A DNA stretch of 12,174 nucleotides from JAJFUI01 sp039679885 (GTDB taxonomy: Bacteria; Planctomycetota; Planctomycetia; Pirellulales; Thermoguttaceae). The stretch lies in the NCBI GenBank assembly GCA_039679885.1, contig JBDKUC010000203.1:1-12174 (forward strand), given 5' to 3'. A program made the position numbers and the translations under genes. Shown here piece by piece: positions 6,730-12,174 of the stretch. How positions within the stretch are numbered: the stretch's first letter is position 1; each line of letters starts with the position of its first letter. The notes beneath the pieces were generated by a model that made no database searches, was not told where the DNA came from, and saw nothing but the letters and a program-made list of their open reading frames with translations.

Positions 6730-9237
6730 TCAGACGTCCTGCCGAATCGCCCGTCGCGTGGATGCGATGACGCCGCGCACCTCGTCCAGCGAGTCTTCGG
6801 TGGTAAGCTCGATGCGGAAGTCGACGACGCCCCGCCCCTTGAGCGACGACGCCGTATCGAAAAGATCGCTCGCGTCGGCGTGAAACACCGTGTTGCGGCA
6901 TTGGCTGTCGGGCAGGACCGGATGCTCGACGCCGCGGCGGTCACGCAGGCGGAGCACGCGCCGCTCGCAAGGCCGGCCGCAGTCCGTGCGGTCGTTGCCG
7001 TGAGAAAGCGTCCGACAGTACAGGCAATACTCGGCATGGAACATCGGCACGTGGCGGTAGACGATCACCTCGAGCCGGTCGGGCGGAACCACCAAGGCCA
7101 GATCGATCAACTGTTGGCGGCTAAGGTCGTAGGCAGCCGTGACGCGCCGGGCCCCGTGTTCGCACAGCCAACGGAACGTCAGGTCGTTGGCCGCATTAAG
7201 CGAGAAATCGGCCACGGCCGGCAGTCGCGTGCGTCGGCAGAAGGCCAGCCCGGCCAGGTTGCGAACCAGAAGGCCGTCGGGACGGAGCTTGGCGAGAGCT
7301 TGGAAGACGCCAGCCGGTCCCTCTCCAGCAAGCGAGCGAGTCGGGAGAACGTTGTGCGGTCGATCGATGCGCGGCGTGGCAAGCTGAATGTCGGCGTGAG
7401 CGGCGCGGGCCGCCTCGATGGCATCGGGGTAGAGCGGAGTCTGTCGAAAGTCGGCGATCAGGCTCGAGACGCCGCAACGGAGCGCCGCCTCAAGTTGCGA
7501 CATCGAGCGACAGAGGACGTGAAGACGCGGCCTGCCGTCGTTCCCCCTGGTCGCAGAATCGCCGTGCCTCCGCACACACTCGGCGCGGAGGGCGGCAAGC
7601 GGGGATTCGCTGCTTACAACGCGCGGCAGCGGTTGCGACGCCGCGGCTTGCAGCTTCTCGATCATTTCGCGCCGAATCGTCCCGAGAACGCTCAACGGAA
7701 CCATCGCGCGGCCATCGAGTTGGGCGTCGATGTTGCGAAGCTTGTATGGTGTATTGCCGAGGCGGTCGAACTGCTCGGTGAGAAGTTCCAGGGTGAGCGG
7801 ATGCTTCACGGCCTGGGCCAGCGGTTCGGGCGATTCCAGGTGGCAGACGGCGCCCGTCGCGGCCCGGACGGTCAGCCGCAGCACGCGGCCGACGCTGGCT
7901 TCGATCGTCATGTCAATCGGCACGCGACGGCACGGCTCGTCGGCGGCAATGCTTTTCCTCAGTTGGCGGTCCGCCTGCGGATCGTCGGTCTTCCAGATTC
8001 GCCCGCCAGCGCGAATGCCGCCCGCCTCGACGGTTCCGTGGCGGAAGGCGAGTTCGACTGTCTGGCCGGCTGCCGCTTCCCGCGCGGGCCGGCCGTCTTG
8101 GAAGATTTCATAGACACGGCCGCCGACCTCGGTGTCGTCGGCTCGGTCACCGTCGAAGACGACGCCATCGCCGCGTCGGACCGAATCGGCAAGCGAGACC
8201 GAAACGCGGCCGCCGTGGATCGCCGTCACCTGGCCGAGCAGCGTTCCGCGCTTGGCCGACGTCATGCCAAGGACCAACTCGCGAGGTCGAGCGCCATCGA
8301 GCCAGCCGTGGCAGAAGCCGCGAGAGAAGGCCCGCTCCAGGTCGCCGCTGACGGTTTCGCCAGTCTCCGGTTTTGCGACGGCGCCACGGGGCGCGGAGAT
8401 GCTCGGCCGTTGACTCGCGAGCGCGGCGTCAAGCGCTGCGCGATAGTGACGCGTCACGACGGCGACGTACTCGGCCGGCTTGAGGCGGCCTTCGATCTTG
8501 AACGCCGACACGCCGGCCGCCATCAGCTCGGGCAGCCGATCGTGGGCCGCCAAGTCCTGCGGGCTCATCGGGTATCGGAAGTCGCCCAGATCGAGCGGGC
8601 GGCCATCGCTAATCACCTCGTAGGGGAGCCGGCACGGCTGGGCGCACTGACCGCGGTTGCCGCTGCGGCCGCCGAACGTCAGGCTGGCCAGACATTGCCC
8701 CGAATAGCTCATGCAAAGCGCGCCGTGAACGAACGCTTCGAGTTCGATGTCTGTTTCCCGTCGAATCGCGGCGATGTCCGCGATCGACATTTCGCGCGGC
8801 AGCACGACGCGGCGAACGCCCAGCGAGGCCGCTTCGGCGATGCACTCGGCGCTCGACAAGGTCATCTGGGTCGATGCGTGCAACGGCAGGTCGGGGCAGA
8901 GCCGGCCCACGAGCCGGGTCAGTCCAAGGTCCTGGACCAGCAGGGCGTCGACGCCGGCCGCAACGGCCGCGCGGACGATTTGCTCGGCCTCGGACAGCTC
9001 GTCGCCGAAGATCAGCGTGTTGAGGGTCAGGTAGCCCTTCACGCCGCGGACGTGCAGGAACGCCATCAGTTCGGGCAGTTCGGCCACCGCGAAGTTGGTG
9101 GCTCGCTTCCGGGCGTTCAGCCCGTCCTGCAACCCGAAGTAGATCGCATTGGCCCCGTTGGCCACCGCCGCACGGGCGCACTCCCAGTCGCCGGCCGGGG
9201 CCATCAACTCCACCATCTCCACATCGCCGTTCTGCAT
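6730..9237 (-). CDS. U32 family protein with DUF3656 segment and a C-terminal U32-like repeat (RlhA-like)
   Basis: The family includes proteins first called collagenase-like peptidases. Better-studied members such as RlhA and TrhP act in RNA hydroxylation with prephenate-derived chemistry. The 835-residue product opens with VELMAPAGDWE, then TLNTL, HASTQM and the signature EAFVHGALCMSYSGQC, with Cys175, 182, 198 and 202 (C-x6-C-x15-C-x3-C), a pattern consistent with an iron-sulphur cluster site. FKIEGR is at about 246-251. A DUF3656-like stretch runs about 440-525. A second barrel-like part, about 545-835, carries another four cysteines at 738, 741, 753 and 757. I chose the ATG at 9237: an upstream in-frame ATG at 9453 would add 72 residues translated through an intergenic inverted repeat, and AGGA sits 3 bases before 9237. 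An ATG at 9216 is a weaker alternative. It is divergent from thiL. Family confident; the exact substrate, and whether it is truly RlhA, are not. Confidence 0.92.
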   Translation of the reverse strand: MQNGDVEMVELMAPAGDWECARAAVANGANAIYFGLQDGLNARKRATNFAVAELPELMAFLHVRGVKGYLTLNTLIFGDELSEAEQIVRAAVAAGVDALLVQDLGLTRLVGRLCPDLPLHASTQMTLSSAECIAEAASLGVRRVVLPREMSIADIAAIRRETDIELEAFVHGALCMSYSGQCLASLTFGGRSGNRGQCAQPCRLPYEVISDGRPLDLGDFRYPMSPQDLAAHDRLPELMAAGVSAFKIEGRLKPAEYVAVVTRHYRAALDAALASQRPSISAPRGAVAKPETGETVSGDLERAFSRGFCHGWLDGARPRELVLGMTSAKRGTLLGQVTAIHGGRVSVSLADSVRRGDGVVFDGDRADDTEVGGRVYEIFQDGRPAREAAAGQTVELAFRHGTVEAGGIRAGGRIWKTDDPQADRQLRKSIAADEPCRRVPIDMTIEASVGRVLRLTVRAATGAVCHLESPEPLAQAVKHPLTLELLTEQFDRLGNTPYKLRNIDAQLDGRAMVPLSVLGTIRREMIEKLQAAASQPLPRVVSSESPLAALRAECVRRHGDSATRGNDGRPRLHVLCRSMSQLEAALRCGVSSLIADFRQTPLYPDAIEAARAAHADIQLATPRIDRPHNVLPTRSLAGEGPAGVFQALAKLRPDGLLVRNLAGLAFCRRTRLPAVADFSLNAANDLTFRWLCEHGARRVTAAYDLSRQQLIDLALVVPPDRLEVIVYRHVPMFHAEYCLYCRTLSHGNDRTDCGRPCERRVLRLRDRRGVEHPVLPDSQCRNTVFHADASDLFDTASSLKGRGVVDFRIELTTEDSLDEVRGVIASTRRAIRQDV

Positions 9238-9244
9238 TGTTCCT

Positions 9245-9273
9245 ATCTTACCGCCGCCAGCCGACAGCGTGAA
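9245..9273 (-). promoter_or_regulatory. Weak candidate promoter of the U32 gene
   Basis: On the minus strand TTCACG (9273-9268) and TAAGAT (9250-9245) are separated by 17 bases; each matches 4 of 6 consensus positions. Initiation would fall near 9238, next to the chosen ATG, implying a leaderless or nearly leaderless transcript. GC-rich DNA yields such matches by chance. Confidence 0.25.
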
Positions 9274-9288
9274 GGAGCCGCCACGGTT

Positions 9289-9352
9289 GCTCGTGGTTCC
9301 GGATTCAGCCGGTATTCCAAGCGAATCGCCGCCCAGAGGCGGAACTACGAAC
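9289..9352. repeat. Imperfect inverted repeat with nested hairpin between divergent U32 and thiL genes
   Basis: The 13-base arm GCTCGTGGTTCCG (9289-9301) faces CGGAACTACGAAC (9340-9352). Eleven of 13 positions pair, one of the rest is a G-T wobble on the plus strand and one is a mismatch. Inside, CCGCC and GGCGG flank CAGA, overlapping the right arm, and GATTC (9302-9306) has a partner GAATC (9323-9327). The alternatives are mutually exclusive folds. It may belong to a dispersed intergenic repeat family or be a regulatory or terminator-like structure; one copy is visible here. Confidence 0.55.
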
Positions 9353-9388
9353 GCTTTGCAGTCCCGCTGGCAACCGCAGTACCCAACC

Positions 9389-9417
9389 TTTCGGAAACAA
9401 TCGCCAGTCGGTACACT
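9389..9417 (+). promoter_or_regulatory. Weak candidate promoter of thiL
   Basis: TACACT (9412-9417) is a 4 of 6 match to a -10 element, about 40 bases before the thiL ATG. The -35 region at 17 bases spacing reads TTTCGG, a poor match. It is offered mainly because it lies in the right place and in a locally AT-richer patch. Confidence 0.22.
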
Positions 9418-9458
9418 ATTTTGCTCTCCGCTCGAACTGGCCTGCCGATGCACTGCTC

Positions 9459-10376
9459 ATGGAACGCGATTTGATCCGCTGGCTTCGCCACCGTTTGCCG
9501 CCGCACCCGGCCGTGCGATTGGGGCTTGGCGACGATGCGGCCGTGCTCAGCTTGGGCATGGACCAATGCGTCGTCACCGTCGATATGCTGACCGACCACG
9601 TCGATTTCGAGTTGGCGGAGGTCGATCCGCGCCGGGTGGGACGCAAGTGCTTGGCGGCCAACCTGAGCGATCTGGCTGCGATGGCCGCGAGGCCGCTGGC
9701 TGGCTTCGTGGCCCTGTGCCTGCCGCGCGGCGGGGGCATGAACCTGGCCGTGGAACTGTTCGAGGGGATGCTGCCGCTGGCCGAGAACTACGGTTTGGCC
9801 ATCGCCGGCGGCGATACGAACAGTTGGGACGGGCCGCTGGCGGTCAGCATCACGCTGATCGGGGCCGTGACCGAGCGTGGGCCGCTCCGTCGCGGCGGTG
9901 CCCGGCCTGGCGATCGCATCCTTGTCACGGGCTCGCTGGGCGGAAGCATTCTGGGCCGGCATCTCGACTTCGAGCCGCGGGTGGCCGAGGCCCTGTCGCT
10001 CCATGCCCGCTACGAACTCGACGCGGGCACGGACATCAGCGACGGCCTGTCGCTCGATCTCTCGCATATCTTGGAGGAGAGCGACTGCGGGGCGGTGATT
10101 CGCGGCGACGCCGTGCCGGTGAGCGACGCCGCTCGGTGTCTGGCCCAGCAACCGGGCGATGGTCGCACGCCGCTCGAGCACGCGCTCGGCGATGGCGAGG
10201 ATTTCGAACTGGTTTTGGCCGCGCCACCGGACGCGGCGCGGGAGATGTTGGCCGACCAGCCATTGGGCGTCCCGCTGACGGACATCGGCGAGTTTGTCGC
10301 CGAGCGCGGTTTGTGGATCGCCGGCGACGATGGCATCCGCCGCCCGTTGGAACCGCGTGGTTGGGAGCACCAGTAG
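9459..10376 (+). CDS. thiL: Thiamine-monophosphate kinase ThiL
   Basis: Phosphorylates thiamine monophosphate with ATP to thiamine diphosphate, the active cofactor, in the cytoplasm. The 305-residue length is normal for the family. Family motifs are all present: GLGDDAAV at 22-29 (metal-binding aspartates), VTVDML at 39-44, KCLAANLSDLAAM at 63-75, IAGGDT at 115-120, a DISDGL at 192-197 and a GEDFEL at 246-251. The ATG at 9459 places DLIRWL at the N-terminus as in relatives; no Shine-Dalgarno is clear. It diverges from the U32 gene across 221 bases and precedes tsaE by 154 bases on the same strand. The two may be co-transcribed, although a palindromic repeat array lies between them. No residue loss or frameshift is seen. 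Confidence 0.96.
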   Translation: MERDLIRWLRHRLPPHPAVRLGLGDDAAVLSLGMDQCVVTVDMLTDHVDFELAEVDPRRVGRKCLAANLSDLAAMAARPLAGFVALCLPRGGGMNLAVELFEGMLPLAENYGLAIAGGDTNSWDGPLAVSITLIGAVTERGPLRRGGARPGDRILVTGSLGGSILGRHLDFEPRVAEALSLHARYELDAGTDISDGLSLDLSHILEESDCGAVIRGDAVPVSDAARCLAQQPGDGRTPLEHALGDGEDFELVLAAPPDAAREMLADQPLGVPLTDIGEFVAERGLWIAGDDGIRRPLEPRGWEHQ

Positions 10377-10404
10377 GAACGCCGGTGCAACACCCGTTTA
10401 GCCG

Positions 10405-10486
10405 TCGCCGGCACGGTCGACTCAGAGCGTTTAGCATTCGCCGGCACGGCGACTCAGAGCGATTAGCATTCGCCGGCACGGCGACT
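10405..10486. repeat. Tandem palindromic repeat of about 32 bp, roughly 2.5 copies, between thiL and tsaE
   Basis: Copies start at 10405 (33 bp), 10438 (32 bp) and 10470 (partial, to 10486). Each opens with the core TCGCCG-GCA-CGGCGA, a perfect hairpin in copies two and three, and with one inserted base in copy one. In the first two copies the core is followed by CTCAGAGCG, A or T, then TTAGCAT. A partial upstream unit (TTTAGCC, near 10397) suggests the array once began earlier. The 32-33 bp pitch is about three helical turns. The array fills most of the 154-base intergenic gap; no promoter was recognised in it. Confidence 0.75.
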
Positions 10487-10530
10487 TACGACTGGAGACG
10501 AGCCGCCGCGCCGGCGGCCGCAAAACCAAC

Positions 10531-11007
10531 GTGACAACATTCATCTACAATGCGGCCGACGAATCGGCCACCGCCGCCCTGGGCGCCGCGCTGGCCGACG
10601 TTCTGCCGGATGGAACGACCGTGGCCCTGCTGGGCACGCTCGGCGCTGGCAAGACTCGCCTCGTGCAAGCCATCGCCGAGGCGTGCGGCGTCGGCCGCAA
10701 CGACGTGCTGAGCCCGACCTTCGTTCTGGTGCAAGAGTACCACGGTCGGCGGACGATCTATCACGTCGACGCCTATCGGCTTCGCGACGCCGACGAATTC
10801 GACTTGCTCGGCGTGGACGAGTATTTCGAGAGTGACGGACTGGTGCTGATCGAGTGGGCCGACCGCGTCGAGAGTTCGCTTCCCCGCGACCGGTTCGAAA
10901 TCCGCATTGACGTGACGGGGCCCGAGTCGCGGCGTTTCGAACTGGCGACCATCGGCCAACGTTTCTTGCCCGTGTTCGAGCAATTGCGGCGCCGGCTCGA
11001 AACGTAG
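10531..11007 (+). CDS. tsaE: tRNA threonylcarbamoyladenosine biosynthesis ATPase TsaE
   Basis: TsaE works with TsaB and TsaD to place threonylcarbamoyl on A37 of ANN-decoding tRNAs, and its ATPase activity drives turnover. The product has 158 residues, a typical length. The Walker A motif GTLGAGKT is at 35-42, SPTF at 61-64, HVDAYRL at 78-84 and IEWAD at 107-111, the family's usual order. The start is GTG at 10531. The frame stays open upstream through the repeat array, but family homology begins at this codon (TTFIYNAADE) and no upstream ATG or GTG fits better. No Shine-Dalgarno is evident. It follows thiL on the same strand and converges on the antiporter gene with only 20 bases between stop codons. 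Confidence 0.95.
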   Translation: MTTFIYNAADESATAALGAALADVLPDGTTVALLGTLGAGKTRLVQAIAEACGVGRNDVLSPTFVLVQEYHGRRTIYHVDAYRLRDADEFDLLGVDEYFESDGLVLIEWADRVESSLPRDRFEIRIDVTGPESRRFELATIGQRFLPVFEQLRRRLET

Positions 11008-11027
11008 AGACGCAAGATGCGACACCG

Positions 11028-12174
11028 TTAGAGGAACAGCAGCGTCGTGAGGACGAAGAGCGGAACCAGGATGGCGACGCTGTAGAGGAGGTATCCGAAA
11101 AAGCTGGGCATCGGCACGCCCGACCGCTCGGCGATGGCTCGGACCATGAAGTTGGGGCCATTGCCGATGTAGGTCATTGCGCCCATGAACACGGCGCCCA
11201 GGCTCACCGCCGCCAGGAGCGGCTCGCTCAAGCCGGCCACGGTCGGCGCGAGTCCTGCCTGATGCGTGTAGGCTTTCGCGGTCTCAAAGAAAACGACATA
11301 GGTCGGGGCGTTGTCGAGGACCGACGAGAGGCTGCCGGTGGCCCAAAAGTAATGCCAAGGCTGGGTCAGGCCGAGGCTGGGGCCACGCGCGGCGAGGATT
11401 TCCAGCGGCGGCTGCATGCAGATGAAAATGCCCAGAAACAGCACCGCGACCTCGATGATCGCGTGATAGGTGAAACGGTTCGCACGCCGGGCGTGTCCGT
11501 TGCCCAGGCTGAGCGAGATCGCCACCAGGGCCAATTGCACCGCCTCGCGGAGGTAAAGCCAGGGATGCCAGGTGGTGCCTGGCAGCCGCTTCGACGGGTC
11601 GAGGAACGCGACGGACAGGATCACCCCCAACAGCAGAAAGGCGTTCGGCCAGAGTCCGGCGAGCCGCAGTCGGTGGACGCGCGTTTCCTCGCGGACGAGA
11701 TCGGCCGGCCGTTCGCGAGGATAGCACCAGAGCATGTCCCAGAGGAAGTAGATCGTCAGAAGGGCCGCGTTGACGAACAGCCACTCCTTCCAGAGAACGG
11801 CCGTCCAAAGAAACGGGACGCCCATCAGATAGCCGAGGAACAACGGCGGATCGCCCAGCGGCAGCAGGCAGCCGCCGCAGTTGCAAACGATGAAGATGAA
11901 GAAGACCACGGTGTGCTGAACGTTTTTCCGCTCCCGATTGGTCTCGAGCAACAAGCGGATGAGCAACATGGCCGCGCCGGTGGTGCCGACGAGGCTCGCC
12001 AGCACACCGCCGACCGCCAAGATCGCACAGTTGGTCGCCGGGTGGGCCGGAAGGTCGCCCTCGATGCGGATGCCGCCGCTGATCGTGTAGAGGCTCAGAA
12101 GCAACACGATGAACGGCACATACTCGGCCAGAATCGCGTTGGCCAGCACGGCCCCGGTCTGCGCCAAGTTCAGG
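11028..12174 (-). CDS. NhaD/CitMHS-like sodium:proton antiporter (N-terminus cut by window edge)
   Basis: Integral membrane transporter, probably exchanging Na+ for H+; family members are also labelled putative citrate transporters, so the substrate is uncertain. At least 382 residues are visible, with about ten hydrophobic spans. Ion-transporter superfamily signatures are seen: NCGGCLLPLGDPPLFLGYL in the first half, then SSVLDNAPTYVVFF and MTYIGNGPNFMVRAIAE in the second, matching the paired re-entrant regions of this fold. The frame remains open to the right edge: upstream of a TTG at 12167 it reads Leu-Asn, so that codon is probably internal and the true start lies outside. The missing part is perhaps one or two spans. 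It converges on tsaE, and the 20-base gap leaves little room for a terminator. Confidence 0.9.
   Translation of the reverse strand, partial: LNLAQTGAVLANAILAEYVPFIVLLLSLYTISGGIRIEGDLPAHPATNCAILAVGGVLASLVGTTGAAMLLIRLLLETNRERKNVQHTVVFFIFIVCNCGGCLLPLGDPPLFLGYLMGVPFLWTAVLWKEWLFVNAALLTIYFLWDMLWCYPRERPADLVREETRVHRLRLAGLWPNAFLLLGVILSVAFLDPSKRLPGTTWHPWLYLREAVQLALVAISLSLGNGHARRANRFTYHAIIEVAVLFLGIFICMQPPLEILAARGPSLGLTQPWHYFWATGSLSSVLDNAPTYVVFFETAKAYTHQAGLAPTVAGLSEPLLAAVSLGAVFMGAMTYIGNGPNFMVRAIAERSGVPMPSFFGYLLYSVAILVPLFVLTTLLFL

Noticed and set aside
6582..6770. Small plus-strand frame of 62 codons in the gap before the GTPase gene
   Set aside because: It has no ribosome site, no recognisable product, and runs into the antisense of the U32 gene. 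A TATACT at 6623-6628 has no good -35 partner.
9238..9453. 72-residue N-terminal extension of the U32 protein
   Set aside because: The extra residues come from the intergenic inverted repeat and match nothing in the family, whose conserved start is at VELMAPAGD.
6880..9474. Plus-strand open frame of 864 codons
   Set aside because: It is the antisense shadow of the U32 gene, which has clear family motifs, and its product shows no recognisable domain. The same applies to 3790-5316 (plus) opposite the GAP1 gene.
10405..10486. CRISPR-like array
   Set aside because: The units are contiguous without spacers, few in number and not near cas genes.
9149..10534. Plus frame of 461 codons and minus frame 9345-10370 over thiL
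   Set aside because: Both overlap thiL, whose diagnostic motifs are complete; the alternative translations are low-complexity and Arg/Ala/Gly-rich.
11011..11021. CGCA-AGA-TGCG hairpin between the convergent tsaE and antiporter genes
   Set aside because: The stem is only four pairs with no T-run on either side, too weak to call a terminator.

Overview
The window is GC-rich bacterial DNA with dense coding. The gene families, the long spurious antisense frames, the short palindromic intergenic repeats and the GTPase/GAP1 cassette point to a planctomycete, perhaps Pirellulales-like. That assignment is an inference from gene content; there is no rRNA or other marker here.

Left half (1-6578, all minus strand, read right to left). 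A candidate sigma70-type promoter (perfect -35 TTGACA) precedes a three-gene cassette. The first gene encodes a soluble GTPase with an N-terminal zinc ribbon (6502-5159). The second encodes a GAP1-type GTPase-associated protein with one membrane span (5148-2506). The third encodes a large, unrecognised one-span protein (2455 to beyond the left edge). The first two genes are tightly coupled: the Shine-Dalgarno of the second overlaps the stop codon of the first. Both membrane proteins place about 346 residues in the cytoplasm, cross the membrane at almost the same residue number, and send a large C-terminal part out of the cytoplasm. The simplest reading is a GTPase-controlled transmembrane signalling or defence-like system of the kind predicted for multicellular and complex bacteria. 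Its output is unknown and may lie beyond the left edge.

Right half (6730-12174) is ordinary housekeeping. A minus-strand U32-family protein resembling RlhA has a DUF3656 segment and a second four-cysteine set near its C-terminus. It diverges from plus-strand thiL (thiamine-phosphate kinase), which is followed by tsaE (the ATPase of tRNA t6A synthesis). A minus-strand NhaD/CitMHS-like sodium:proton antiporter converges on tsaE and is cut by the right edge.

Non-coding structure lies in three gaps. The 6503-6729 gap holds the cassette promoter. The 9238-9458 divergent gap holds an imperfect inverted repeat of about 64 bp and two weak promoter candidates. The 10377-10530 gap between thiL and tsaE holds a palindromic repeat of about 32 bp in tandem. 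No gene-free stretch exceeds 300 bases. No tRNA, rRNA, CRISPR array or insertion sequence was seen.
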